This document shows, in pieces, positions 23,433 to 35,505 of a stretch of 64,000 nucleotides of DNA; the first letter of the stretch is position 1; the number at the start of each line of letters is the position of its first letter. The notes below the pieces were generated by a model that saw only the letters and a list, made by a program, of their open reading frames with translations, ran no database searches and was not told where the DNA came from. This DNA comes from Diplolepis rosae (lineage: Eukaryota; Arthropoda; Insecta; Hymenoptera; Diplolepididae), in NCBI GenBank assembly GCA_030998225.1, contig JAPYXD010000701.1, positions 13,996,501 through 14,060,500 of the forward strand, given 5' to 3'. The translations under genes and the position numbers were made by a program.

Positions 23433-23636
23433 CTTACAGTTCTGAACGTTCATTGAACGATGGATAATATATTTTTTTTAAACTAAATAATTATAGTTTT
23501 TTCCCTAGTAAATTAAAAAGTAGCGTATATTTAATGACAGATTGTATGTCTGAAGGGTCCTAAATATAAACATAATAATTAATTTTGTTTTTTGAAAAAA
23601 AAATTTGTTATCGTTCAATGAACGTTCAGAACTAAC
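23433..23636. mobile_element. MITE with AACGTTCATTGAACG ends (copy 2, inverted)
   Basis: Left end TA|CTTACAGTTCTGAACGTTC; right end GAACGTTCAGAACTAACG, slightly decayed. The interior matches the reverse complement of 6590-6793 throughout, with AATTTACTAGGG shared. Confidence 0.8.
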
Positions 23637-24834
23637 GAAAAATATGTGTATTTATTATAGATACATTTCTCTATGAGTATTTCTTAGTGAATTTCGCCTG
23701 AAATACTGATATTGAATGTAGATACACTCTGACCTTCATTTTTGAAAGTAAACTACTGATAAAAATAGATTCAAGGGTTTAATAATGTTGTACATTAGCC
23801 TAATGTCATATTCTGAATAAATTTTGGTGATCGATGAAAGATTCGCGTCACGAATGGTTTCGAATTTCTGGTAATTCTCATATTTCAAATTTTATTTCAA
23901 TTAGATCTGGAAAATATAACCGATTTTAATTTTACAAACGAAAAATAGTGCAAAGTAGGGTCAAATAGATGTCAGCGATGTTCATTTCCTTTTATACCAA
24001 TCAGCAGAATTCATTTTTATATTCATCCAAACATCAGGGGCATATTTGTATTTTTATTAATAAAACATTCCAATTTGAATGAGAAAAATCCGCTGGAGGA
24101 GATTTATTGAATGGTTAAGAAATAATTTTCGGAAATAATTTCAGGAAAGGTTTTACCTGTAGTGGGAATTGAACTTGATTACTCAACTCTAAAAACCCAA
24201 CTTTTTCTCTGGATCTTGAACTTATATAAGAACAAAGTTCTTATCGTCACATTTAAACCATAATCTGGAATAAAAAATATCACTATCATGTTTTGTCAAC
24301 ATTTTCTTCCACGTTTTATACAATAATACATAATGAGGTGCAGACAAACATTTTAATCATATGAGCAATAAACGGATGCCAAATATGCTTGTTCTGTTGA
24401 GTTCAGTGGAATACGATAAATTGAACCATCATCAATTAAGTTTTGATGCTCGAGAACAAATCAAATAAATCAACTTTTTATACACTTTAGCCATTATCTT
24501 TTTCAATATTCGTCTCATGAAACGGTTCTTGCACTCAAATTTTAAGTTAATGTATTTTTTTAAAAATTCACTGCTATTTTACTTATGCTTGTTTAATCTT
24601 TATCTCCATTAAAGCATAACATTCTCTGAAAGTAAATTACACGTGTGGAAAGAAATGCAGGTTTCTGAAATGCGTAAACATTGAGCAATCTGTATTCACA
24701 GATGTGTTTTCCATGGTTTTTGTTTTTAAAAACAATTTTAATTTTGGTTTTGGTATCGACATAAACCTTCAAACTCAGATACCAGTTTACAGTAAGCAAA
24801 TTTTATTGTAAATTTTATTTTAACATGTACATTA
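23637..24834. other. AT-rich sequence, no supported gene
   Basis: No repeat boundary or domain was recognised. The minus-strand frame 24593-24799 is unremarkable. Confidence 0.4.
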
Positions 24835-25693
24835 TCCCAGGTGGAAATTTACTACTGGCACTGTACCGCGCCAGTACCAATATTATATTTCTGGTACTGG
24901 CAGGGTACTGGTGCAATATCGGCATGGATACTAGCATGGTACTGATTTGACCCCTAATGATGACTCGGCTGGAAATTTGCAGCCAGTACTGGTCTGGTAC
25001 TTGAAAGCAGTACTGGTCCAGTGCTATCAGTTGGTACTGGCAAAGTACTAGCTAGACACCTAATGATAACTCGACTGGGAGTTGGCAGTTAGTACTTGGC
25101 TGGTACTTTAAAGTAATACTAGTCGAGTACTAGCAACCGATACTGACTGGATTTTATCTAGTGAAATTTTGTAATTTCTAAAGTATTATAACTTCTAGTA
25201 CAACTATATTAGAAACTAGATTGATCGTTAAGTTTTGCAATACTATTTAAAAGTAAATTCATATAAATTGAATCAAAAACATTTGATTGAAATTTCATAT
25301 TTCGTACTGAAAAATGTAGTTCTTTTGCAAAAAAAACTGAATTATGTATGGAACACTCAACAAAACATAATTATGAAATTATTTATAAAAATACATACAT
25401 TTTGAATGGATATGTCAAAAATACATAAGTGAAAAGTTGTGAAAATAATACCAGTAGAGTGCCAATTGTCGATGAGACTTCGATATCGGTTTACAGCCAG
25501 TATTTGGATTCTGTATACAGCCAGCACCAAGCCAGTACTCTCCCGAAGGTTGGCACACCTCATTTGTCGGTTTTTGCCAGTAATAGTAATCGGTACTACG
25601 TCCGTAGTGAACCAGTAGAGTGCCTACTGACGAAGAATACCGCGCCAGTACTGCGCCAGTAGTAAGCCAGTAATCCGAATTTTCCACCTGGGA
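24835..25693. mobile_element. 859-bp element, TCCCAGGTGGAAA ends, CCAGTACTGG word
   Basis: Inverted ends TCCCAGGTGGAAA / TTTCCACCTGGGA, TA on each side (24833-24834, 25694-25695). The first 300 and last 270 bases are packed with CCAGTACTGG-type words (about twenty). The centre (25150-25420) is plain AT-rich. The overlapping frames around 25357-25714 on both strands are the word repeat read in several frames, not genes. Confidence 0.85.
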
Positions 25694-25695
25694 TA

Positions 25696-26522
25696 TCATG
25701 CATATAATTTTCAAGTTAATCCATTTCGAAACCAGGAATGCGTATATTTTCTATAAATAAGACAAGTCTCTATTTTTTCATCTTTTTGTATCTTTTTAAT
25801 TGAACCGAGCCTTTTCATCTATTTTTGTCCGCTAAACACGAATCTGAGTCCAAAGGTATCCCATCGGGTCTTGTTTTTAAGTTAATTAAGGTCTAAACCC
25901 CGATACTAAAAAAAATGTATTCATTGAACAAAATCGTTTTGTTGATTTAACAAAGTAATTTGACTTAACCGAATTTTTTATTCCATCAACTAAATTTTAC
26001 TAATAAATAAAATTTTATTACTTCAATGCTCTTCTGTCATATGTCATAGGTTTGGACTTTAAGCGTGAAATAAATCCAAATTTAGATCATGAATAAAGCA
26101 AGTTTAATGATCAATCGATAAGGATGTGCAAGTATGTAAATCGATACCCTAAGCCAGATACTCATCTCTTTGAAACCGTGACACCGAAAATTTTTCTCTT
26201 CTAGTCGTAGACTAATCTGTTTTTTACGAGGCTTGGCGTCTAGTAAACGGTCACGATTCTTCATAGCGACCTTGAACACAATTTACTAAAGCGCAAGTAA
26301 ATATTTGGCGCTTTGCGTCAGACTCTATTTTCATCCACGTCAATTTTCATGGTGCATGCGTTCACAACTAAGACATGATGAAGTCTATTACAGAAGATCA
26401 TCCCATATTTGAACTAATGAGAAGACAAATTCAGATATGGGATAACCAATAAATATGAGTCATGTGGTAAAACTTCACAGCTTGACCATAACATGAAGTT
26501 AAGAATAAAATATTATCATACA
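25696..26522. other. Intergenic sequence with one doubtful ORF
   Basis: The minus frame 26082-26279 has a basic, coding-like first half (RDRLLDAKPRKKQISLRLEE) but no recognised domain. 26402-26440 can form a hairpin (ATCCCATATTTGAA with TTCAGATATGGGAT). Confidence 0.35.
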
Positions 26523-26524
26523 TA

Positions 26525-26816
26525 CACTGTTAAAAATCTTATTACTTTTACTAAACTTTAATATAAAATTGGTAAATTGAAATTAATAGATTTGTATATT
26601 ATAAAAAATTAATATACATTCATATTAAATTTAATAACTTTTCAATCAAAATATATTAAAATCAACAAACATTATTAAAATATATACACATGTGTATTAA
26701 AATTCAATTAAAAGTTTATATTTTTTGAAATAAAAGTATTTCAAATTTAATATACGTTACTGAAAAAAATATCCATTATATGTAATGGAAGTTTAATGCA
26801 GAAATTTCTAACAGTG
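26525..26816. mobile_element. 292-bp MITE of the CTGTTAGAAAT family (copy 2)
   Basis: Ends CACTGTTAAAAATCTTATT and GAAATTTCTAACAGTG, TA on each side (26523-26524, 26817-26818). It contains ATATACACATGTGTAT and, near the right end, the palindrome CATTATATGTAATG. The interior is nearly pure A/T with no coding frame. Confidence 0.85.
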
Positions 26817-27274
26817 TACGTACCAAACAAATTATTATCAAAAAATATTTAATTTTCTATTGCATAATATACTCAATTATGTTTTAATGGAACGAAAATT
26901 AGAGAAATTTGAATTTCGCGCCACGATGACGTCATAAGTGATTAGGATAACCTTTGAAAGTGTTAGATAAGGTGGAAAATTTGAATGGCAGGATTTTTTT
27001 ATAAAAAGTTTGATGATTATTATTGAAATCATATATTAATGAAGAATCAATAAATGCAGAACAAATAACATCTAATTAAGGAAAAACTTTCTTATAACGG
27101 ACCAAACAGGTATTTTTTCTTATTTTTTTAAAAATAATTAAATAAATTATTCAAGATTTAAGAAAAATATACGTTATTAAGAATATTATTATTATATTAT
27201 TATGCAATATTATTCAAATAATTTTATACAAATTTTTAATTTAATAAAAGTAACAAAATTATAGTTAAATAAGT

Positions 27275-27470
27275 GCTGATGCATTTTGAAATATAAAAAA
27301 GGAAGGTCTAAAACTGGCCAAACTTTTTGAAAAAAATTAATTTGTGGATTTTTTTGAAGTTCATAGTCCTAGGAGGTTTTCCAGGTTGCTATATATAAAT
27401 TTAAGATGAAATATGAGTTTGACCTTATGGTGTCGTAATTAACACATTTACCGAAATTTATGTTATTGAA
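27275..27470. repeat. Dispersed 195-bp repeat, copy 1
   Basis: Direct match to 32277-32470: GATGCATTTTGAAATATAAA, AACTGGCCAAACTTTT, AGGAGGTTTTCCA, TAATTAACACATTTAC. No ends or coding sense recognised. Confidence 0.75.
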
Positions 27471-27481
27471 ACATTCCATTA

Positions 27482-27752
27482 CACTGTTAAAAATCTTATT
27501 AATTTTAAAAAACTTGAATATATAATATATATATATATATAAAATTAATAGATTTGTATATTATGAAAAATTAATATACGTTCATATTAAATTTAATAAC
27601 TTTTCAATCAAAATATATTAAAATCAACAAACATTATTAAAATATATACACGTGTGTATTAAAATTAAAATAAAAGTTTGTATTTTTTAAGATGAAAGTA
27701 ATTTAAATTTAATATACGTTACTCTAAAAAACTTCCATTACATGTAATGTAT
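27482..27752. mobile_element. MITE of the CTGTTAGAAAT family (copy 3, truncated)
   Basis: Starts CACTGTTAAAAATCTTATT after TA (27480-27481) and matches the family to CATTACATGTAATG, then departs before the right terminus. A dinucleotide AT expansion lies at 27520-27541. Confidence 0.75.
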
Positions 27753-28109
27753 ACCACTGATTACAATCAGCAAACATTGTTAGAAATGTTCGGAAATCTA
27801 GAAATTTTTTATGTTGCAAAGGTATTGTAAAATTTGACGAAATTTATAATTTTTTTTGGTGAAGGTATCTTAAAATTGCGCAAAATGTAAAATGTAATTT
27901 GGTTGAACAAATGCAATATATGTTCTACTAACTGTTTTAATAACTGTTATGACTATATTGAATTTCAATGCCATAATATGAATAGGTGTAATAAAACCTT
28001 GGCTCTCTCCATTTTATAAAAATATTATACTGCATTTTAATTATTTTTTATCATTTACTCTAACGAAAAGTCTCTCAGTGTAGAGAATTATTAAAAAATA
28101 CAGTATATA

Positions 28110-28547
28110 CACTGTAAAAAAATTTTCGGAAATTTTTCCGGAAATAGTTGGAGAGCTTAAAATACAAATGGGTCGTAAATTTTTCCTGAGACATAATCGG
28201 AAATATTTCCTACTGTTTTATCGGAGAAATATCCAGTTTATTAGGAAATATATATTTATTTCATAATTTATGTGGAAAAAGATCCAAAAAAAGTGAAAAA
28301 TTTCCGTTCTTGTGGAATAATTTCCGTTTTTCATGGGAAAAATTTCCTACAACTTCGGAAATTTGTGAAATGTTCTCACCTCTTTGAGATATTTCCTAAT
28401 AGTTCGGAAATGAGTCCGAAAATTCGATCAATTTTCCTCAAATCTATGAAATATTTCCACTTTCTGTAGGAAAATCTATGCTTTCTAAGGATTTAGGAAA
28501 AATGTCCTAATACATAGTAGGAAAATTTACCGATATTTTTTACAGTG
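28110..28547. mobile_element. 438-bp MITE, CACTGTAAAAAA ends, GGAAATTTCC word
   Basis: Ends CACTGTAAAAAAATTTTCGG and CCGATATTTTTTACAGTG, TA on each side (28108-28109, 28548-28549). The interior holds over twenty GGAAAT/ATTTCC words. The plus frame 28272-28469 is this word translated. Confidence 0.85.
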
Positions 28548-28549
28548 TA

Positions 28550-29696
28550 TGATTATTTTGCATTCCATCCAGAACAATGGAAACTTTGTTTGTAAAATAT
28601 CTGTAATTTCAAGAGAGTATAAAAAAACGCAGAACCCACATATTTAAGCCTCAAGTATAGCTATAATGCACTCAACGTCTATGCAACTGAGGCACTCTAA
28701 GAATCAGTGAAATTCCCATGATTCAGCAAGAGTTTTCTGAAATTTGATTTTATGTAGTGTCCACATTAAACATGTCATTTTAAGACATTTGCAGTTCTTG
28801 GACGATCAGTGCAAGTGCGCATTGCATCTGTTATTACGTATTAACTATAACCCAGTTGTCCTCTACCTAGGACATTACATTCTCCGTTGCTCACATTATA
28901 GCTACACATATCATTATTTGCGTCATCTCAAGAATACAACATTGTAAACAAAATTAGAAAAACATTGCTAGTTGAGTCTAATCTTTGTAAACGATTTTTT
29001 ATATTTTTAATGTAATTCTGTCTCTTATCTTGATGTCCTCTCGAAACATTTTTCCGTTCTCTATTTAGTTACTTTGACTTTTATCTTCCTCCATTTGCAC
29101 AATATTGTAGAAGAAGAGTTTACGTCAAATGTAAACTTTCACGATTTTTTGTTGTTTAATCAACTCACTTGAATAGAATTTTTTTATTTTCTATAATCTG
29201 TAACAGTTAGTTGATGAGAGATTGTAATTAAATTTCCTATTTTTTTATCAGATTGTATTCATTTGTAGCTCTAACGTTTTATATTTTTTTAAATTGTTCA
29301 AGGTTACTTTTTAAAAGAAGTTTATACAGTGATCGGAAAAGATCAATTTTTTCTTGGCGTCTACGTGTTATTATTTTATAAAAAATTTTACTATAGAAAA
29401 TGAAACTGTAAGCACTGATGTGGAAACAACATTGCATCGACATTGAGTTTGAGACAATAGTGTTTGTTCCATAAATAATTCGAAATATCAAGGCCATTTA
29501 TAACTATCCAACGTGTGTTTCCATGATCATGAAAGATCACTCGGAGAAAAATTCTATTCAAGTTAAAAAAAAACTCGTTTGTTTACCCTCCTTTTCTTAT
29601 TTCAAAATATAAATTAGTTAATATCACAGAAAAAATGTGTTTAATTTTTAAAAAGTAACGAATTTCAATAAATCAAATTCTTTTTTTAAATGATTT
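28550..29696. other. AT-rich sequence, no supported gene
   Basis: The plus frame 28744-28947 (67 residues, rich in H, Y and L) is not recognised, and the minus frame 29279-29497 looks like chance. No clear repeat ends. 29545 has CTCGGAGAAAAATTC, like a decayed CACGGAGAAAAA terminus. Confidence 0.35.
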
Positions 29697-31175
29697 TTAC
29701 ATTCTCATCATAAATGAGAAAATGAAATAAATGAGTTTTAGGTGAAAAATGACTTTCGAAATTCTGTCTGTCTGTCTGTCTGTAATAGTATAGTAGTAGT
29801 AGTAGTAGGTCGTATACTCGATAACTTTCGATAGAATTATCGGATTGAATTGAGCTTTGGCATACTTTATCGGAGCCGAAAAATTAAGGACAAGTTCGTT
29901 AACCAAATGCTAAAAAGAACGTTCGTAAATTACGAAAAATATTGTCAGAATATCCGAAAACATTTTCGTCAAAGGGCCTTCGGGGCCTAAATTCGGTTTA
30001 TCAGTAACGACGTTCGGATATTCCGAACTCCATTTTCGGAATATATATTTTTCTTTTTAATTTAAAAAAATACTATTGAAAATCCCAAATTCAATTTAAT
30101 AACAATAATATGTGAAATATGAAAAAAACGTAAGTTCACGGAGAAAAATGGATTTTGACCCATAATATCTAGATATTGAGGCACAATGTCAGTAGCATTC
30201 AACTATGTGACAAACATTTAGATATTCTACTTCAATGCCTGCAGATATTGAAAAAAAGATATTAACCACCTGTATCTCAGATATTGAGCTTGATTATCTC
30301 AGATATTAAAAATGAATATTCAAGATACTAAACTTCTGAATATCCTCGTTAGTAAACTTGAATGTCTGAGGTACTAAAGTTGAATATCTCAGATATTTAA
30401 CTTCAATATCAGGTATACTGAAAAGGTAAGTTATAGATATTACAGCTCAATGTCTAAGATACTCAAAAAATTATTTTAAAGGTTATAAAATAACTAAATA
30501 CTCAGTTTTTAGAAAAAAACCAAATAATATTTTATTATGCACATAAGTATATAGTAGATTTATACATTGCTCTCATTTTCATTATTTGGCATGTCTAAAA
30601 TAATTAAATGTTCTTGTTAGAAACTTAACCTTAACAATAAGGTTAGATTTCATTCTCGGCTATAAACTACATATAGAGAAAATATATAGCTTATATGTTT
30701 TACTTACTGCATCTCAAGTTAAAGTCCCGATCACTTTTATTCCATTAGAAACACTTATTAGAATCTAAGAAAACTTCAATAAACCTTCAAAATTTATCTT
30801 TTCGGCACGCTGCAAGCATGTCAATCTTTAATTCACTTAGATTTCTATGACCGCGAAAAAGTGATCACATGACCTTTATATATATGCGCGCGCACTTCAT
30901 GCTTCAATATCTAAACTATTGAATTTGAATATCAAATGTTACTTCTTGGAAAAAACTTATATATTGAAAAAAATATTTTAATATTGCGTGTCAATATCTA
31001 GATATTATGGATGAATATATCCTATTTGAATATCTACTTTTCAATATCCATTTTTCTCCGTGTTTGCAAAATTGTTCACTTCAATAAGGTCTACAAATTT
31101 TGTCTGACATAGTTTCTGATAGAATGTCTATTTTACGTACTAATTCTAAAAAATACGATTAAAATTCAATAATTC
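29697..31175 (-). repeat. CAGA-microsatellite dispersed repeat, copy III (inverted)
   Basis: Reads inverted: CATTCTCATCATAAATGAG, then CTGTCTGTCTGTCTGTCTGT at 29764, a TAG trinucleotide run, GGACAAGTTCGTTAACC, and the far end near 31175. It is interrupted at 29910-30035 by a TTCGGAATATCCGAA-rich patch and at 30137-31063 by a CACGG element. The frame 29697-29906 is repeat-derived. Confidence 0.75.
30137..31063. mobile_element. 927-bp element, CACGGAGAAAAATGGA ends, GATATT word
   Basis: Inverted ends CACGGAGAAAAATGGATTTT / ATATCCATTTTTCTCCGTG inside CAGA copy III. It is flanked by TT on both sides rather than TA. It is packed with GATATTGAA/TTCAATATC words. The host text resumes as GCAAAATTGTTCAC, as in copy II near 16490. 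No coding capacity. Confidence 0.8.
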
Positions 31176-31869
31176 AAATTTTTTAAATAAAACGAATTTT
31201 GTTCCTTTTTGAGATATTTGGAAGAAAATAAATAATTTTAATCATGTAATTTATTAAAAAGTTACAGAAATGTATATTATTTTAACTCAACCAGTGTTGT
31301 TTTCAACAAAAATGTTTATTTTTCATTAAAATATCAATTTTCAAAATTTAAAATCCCTTTTTTAAATACATTAGATTCATTTAATTAACAAAATGTAGAT
31401 CAAAAATAAGAAATTTGTTTCAATTAGCGATATGATTTTGATCTCAGTTGATAGTATAATTTACTATAATTTTAAGGTAAAGAATAAAAATTAATATCAA
31501 TTTACACATGTAGCTAAAAATAATTTTTTCTTTCATAAACGGAGAAACCGAAGTTAACAATTTTTGCTAAACTACGTTTCAATTCAGGGAAAAAACGTGT
31601 CATAGTGAGAATTCTCCGCAGCGAAATACCTAATTTCAGATCAATTTTATTATAATTTACTATAGATTGTATCAAACTTTACTGTAACCTATACTAAAGT
31701 TCCAATCATTTTTCGAATCTTTGGTGTTTTGACTGCGAACAATTTCCAGTCTGCTAGGAATAATTATCATTATAAAATAAAACATATATTGCTATATAAA
31801 GCAATAAATATAATATAAATAAATAAATATATAAAGCAATAAAGGTACTAATATATAGTATCACTTTCA
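31176..31869. other. AT-rich sequence, no supported gene
   Basis: Featureless apart from A/T-rich tandem-like words at 31770-31850 (TATATAAAGCAATAAA twice). Confidence 0.4.
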
Positions 31870-32185
31870 TTAGCAAGTATCACTTTCGTCTGGGCTGGAT
31901 TCTGGATCTGGTTGGTTGTAGTTCATATCAAATTTATGATACAAGATCTTTAAACGTGAGATATGCTTATTTATTTCCGCATTACTTTTAAGACAAATCA
32001 AACAACTGTTCAACACACAATGCAATATTGTCTAGACTTTTAGGGATCGCCTTCTTTCCACGTTCCTTCAAAAACCTTTCAGAATTAATCAAAAGATAAC
32101 AAAGACACAATTTCAGGAAAGTGCCTTGTTGGATAAAGAGATTGTCACTGAGAAATTCGAAGATTGATTTGTATTTCGAATCAAA
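31870..32185 (-). pseudogene. Decayed protein-coding fragment, unknown family
   Basis: On the minus strand from 32185 an open frame of 65 residues has clear protein character (FDSKYKSIFEFLSDNLF at the start, then LKLCLCYLLINSERFLKERG, then SLDNIALCVEQLFDL). It meets TAA at 31988. One base of frame shift at that point continues into 41 more residues (CLKSNAEINKHISRLKILYH, an acidic PDPESSPDESDTC tail) ending at TAA 31870. Just upstream is a good 3' splice-like tract (TTCCTATTTTTTGCG...CAG), although an in-frame TAA follows it directly. The segment is less AT-rich than its flanks. I cannot name the family. It looks like the C-terminal exon of a once-functional host or transposon gene. Confidence 0.5.
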
Positions 32186-32276
32186 TTATATCTGTCGAAA
32201 TCGCAAAAAATAGGAATATGGACGTAACAAAATTTTATTTAATAAACGCAGTATACGAAGTAAGCATATTGAATGG

Positions 32277-32470
32277 GACTGATGCATTTTGAAATATAAA
32301 AAAGGAAGGTCCAAAACTGGCCAAACTTTTTTGAAAAAAATTAATTTGCAGATTTCCCTGAAGTTCATAGTTCTAGGAGGTTTTCCAAGTTGTTAAATAC
32401 GAATTTAAGGTTAAATATGAGTTTGAACTCATGGTGTAATTAACACATTTACGGAAATCTATGTTATTGA
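32277..32470. repeat. Dispersed 195-bp repeat, copy 2
   Basis: Same orientation as 27275-27470, with roughly ten to fifteen percent difference judged by eye. The minus frame 32186-32368 overlaps it and is not supported as a gene. Confidence 0.75.
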
Positions 32471-33399
32471 ATTTTTTTTAAATTTTGTACTGGCATATTG
32501 GATTCGTTAATTTAAAGTTTGGAAATTTTGGCCTTTGTATTGATTCCGTCACTTTGGAAGTTCGATCTCAAGTGTGTATTCAGTCACTCGGAAAAAAATA
32601 GTTCAGTAAAGTTTATAGAACTGTTCAAGAGTTGGGGATACAGGCATTTACCCACTTTCATAAAAACTGTTTCTGGAATTTACTAAAAAATTTAATTTAA
32701 GGAGATGTAATACTTACGATTACATATGATTTTATCAATTCATTTTCTTTATATTCTAGCCCCCAATAGTAAATATCTTTCGCTAAAATTTCAGGTAATT
32801 TAAAAATTTTAACAGTTTAACTTAAAAATATTGATATTTTGAAAATGTATTATAACAAGTGCACTTTAAAATGCGTGTATATATTTTCTTTATTATATTT
32901 CTTTATCTAAATTATATAATCTACAACATATTAACCCATAAATATTTTTTTTGTTTCAGGTAAGAACATTATACAAAGAGATAAATTATTCCAGCCTTGA
33001 CTTCTTTTTAAGGATCAAGTAAGTTTTTAAGTACAAATTTCTAAATTTCGCTTACAGAAAAGTCTTGAATGAGTGGTAAAAATAATAAAATGTATTAGAC
33101 GTTAATTCAGTTTAATTAAATTTTATTTACACTCCACGATAATTTGAATCTACATTTTATTCACATTTCTAAATAATAATGAGCTTTCATTTTATTTGAA
33201 GAATCTAAGATCTAAGAAAAATACATCCACCGCCATTCGGAAATTTTTGACTGTATACAAGAATTTCAGTATAGCATATTCAGTTCGAAGTATTTTTTAA
33301 AATATTTTTTATTAATCAACTAAAGATATAACTCCAATTAAAAGAATTTTCAACACAAAAGATGTACACATTTTTGAAATAAATAATTTTATTTCTTAA
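32471..33399. other. AT-rich sequence, nothing recognised
   Basis: No ORF, repeat boundary or RNA gene could be supported. Confidence 0.4.
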
Positions 33400-34221
33400 C
33401 ACTTTTTCCGTAACTCGTATATCTTGGCGGGAAAATTTATTTTTTGAGTTTTAGAAGATTGTTTTTAATGGTCTAAACCAGAATCGTTGGTCAAAAATGA
33501 CTACTTAAGAAACTCGTCCTTTGTTTTTGGGACTTAAGAAGTAACAAAGCGCAATTCAATCCGATAAATCTTTCGGAAGTGATCATGCTTACAGACAACA
33601 ACGACAACGAAAGTCACTTTCGTATAAACCATTTTTTCTTACTCAGAAGGTCTTAAGACGTAAAGATTTGATGAAAATTCCAAAAGTCATTTTTCACATA
33701 AAAACAATACCTTCTCATACCCGTGTGGAAAATTTGTCATGGCGCTAGCCAGGCCCCAGCCAGGAAAAACCGGGCCCCAACTTGGGTATCGAGGCAGGAC
33801 TAAACCGCAAATGAAACGCCTAATCCGACCAAAGCCTACCTCATGTCCCAGTTTGGTCCCAACTTGGCACCGTTCATTTTGTGAGTCTCAGCCACATTAA
33901 AATTTTTTTTAATGTCTTCATCTAATCCTTCTAGAATAATTTTCGAGATTTTAAAAAATGTAGTCCAAGTCATATATTTTAATATTATTAACAAATATTT
34001 TGAATTGAATTTGATTTTGAGATTACACTGAAACCAAGAATGAACTTTTTAAAAAACTTTCAATGGAGTTCACGACAACCCTTTTATTTATTAAAAATAA
34101 AAGTGTCAAACACGCAGTTAAAATAAATCACAAAATTTAACACTTTATTCCAACCTCTAAAATGACAGATTCAAAGTCTAATCTACAAATTTGATTTACT
34201 TACTATCGTTTTCATTGCTTA

Positions 34222-35505
34222 CCAGGGGTGTTAGTTGAAATTTGCCGGTTTTTTCAATAAAGAAAACACTTAATTCTCAAGGGAATCTCAAAAATTTTTA
34301 TTCAAAGTATTGACCATTGGATTCTACACATTTTGCTTATCTTTCAGGCAAATCATAGATACCATTCCAAAAAAACTTTTTCTCTTTCAAGGCAAACCAT
34401 TCGACGAGCCATTTTTCGACTTCTTCAAAATTGGCGAAGCGCTGCTCTGCGAGTGAGTGTCCATCGATGCGAAAAGGTGATAGTCGGACGGGGCGAGTTC
34501 TGGAGAGTACGGCGGGTGCGATAACATTTCCCAATTCAATGCTTTTAATGTGTTCTTCACCACTTTAGCGGTATGCGACGGTACGTTGTCATGTTGTAGG
34601 ATAACTTTGCCATGTCTTCGGGCCCATTCCGGCTGTTTTTTGATCAACGCATGATTCAAATTGATAATTTGTTGTTGGTAGCGATCCGTATTCACCGTCT
34701 CACCAGGTTTTAATAACTCGAAGTACACCACACCACACTGGTCCCACCAAACACAGAGCATTGTCTTACGGCCAAAGCGATTCGGCCTTGGAGTCGATGG
34801 GCCGACCTCACCAGGTGAAAGCCATGATTTTTTCAGCTTCGGGTTCTCGAAATAAATCCATTTTTCGTCCCCCGTGACAATTCGATGCAGAAAAGATTTC
34901 CTTTTGAACCGTTGAAGCAGCATTTCACAAATGGTTTTTCGATTTTCCATTTGTCTATCGTTCAGTTGGTGTGGTACCCATTTTCCATACTTTTGGATTT
35001 TTCCCATGGCTTTTAAACGTTGGCAAATTGCTCCTCGGATCACATTTAGTGTTTGTGCCAATTGTTGTTGCGATTGGGTTGGGTCTTCATCCAATAACGC
35101 CTGCAATTCCTCGTCTTAGAACTTTTTCGCTGCACCAGGATGTTCATTGTCTGTTAAATCGAAATCTCCACTTTTAAATTGACGAAACCATGTCTCACAT
35201 GTTCTAATCACTGGAGCATGTTCACCATAAGTTTCTACCAGCAATCGATGAGCTTCAACTGCTTTTTTCTTTTGATGAAATAAGAAAAGCAACGAATGCC
35301 GCAAATGCGATTTACTTGGAACGAAACTCGACATATTCACTGAGGTAAACAACTATGATGCTATTATTTTGGCAGAATGTAATTGTGTATTTTTGAAGGT
35401 TATTGTCCATAGAAAAATATGACATAGATGCCAAATCATAGAAATGTATAGATATCTCTAGCGACATCTATGAGTAAAACAGGCAAATTTCAACTAACAC
35501 ACTGA
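34222..35505 (-). mobile_element. Mauritiana-type mariner, copy 1 (full length)
   Basis: Left end CCAGGGGTGTTAGTTGAAAT after TA (34220-34221). The right end is its inverse but decayed in the last five bases (CAACTAACACACTGA), with TA at 35506-35507. Length 1284, as in Mos1. The transposase is on the minus strand. Confidence 0.9.
34298..35334 (-). pseudogene. Mos1-like mariner transposase, near-complete but broken
   Basis: DD34D transposase of the mauritiana subfamily. It starts MSSFVPSKSHLRHSLLF at 35334; an in-frame ATG six codons upstream is less likely. Residues 1-110 hold two helix-turn-helix regions (TCETWFRQFKSGDFD; LNVIRGAICQRLKAMG), then WVPH. The triad is complete: D156 in TGDEKWIYF, D249 in LQHDNVPSH and D284 in LAPSDYHLF, the same numbering as Mos1. 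Three breaks: codon 73 is TAA (E in the family), one base is lost near 34460 after FASM, shifting the last 60 residues, and TAA replaces W in the DLPERW region. It ends YFE at 34298. It differs little from copy 2, so it is fairly young but dead. Confidence 0.93.

Noticed and set aside
25357..25714. Overlapping ORFs of 68-99 codons on both strands
   Set aside because: All are frames of the CCAGTACTGG word repeat.
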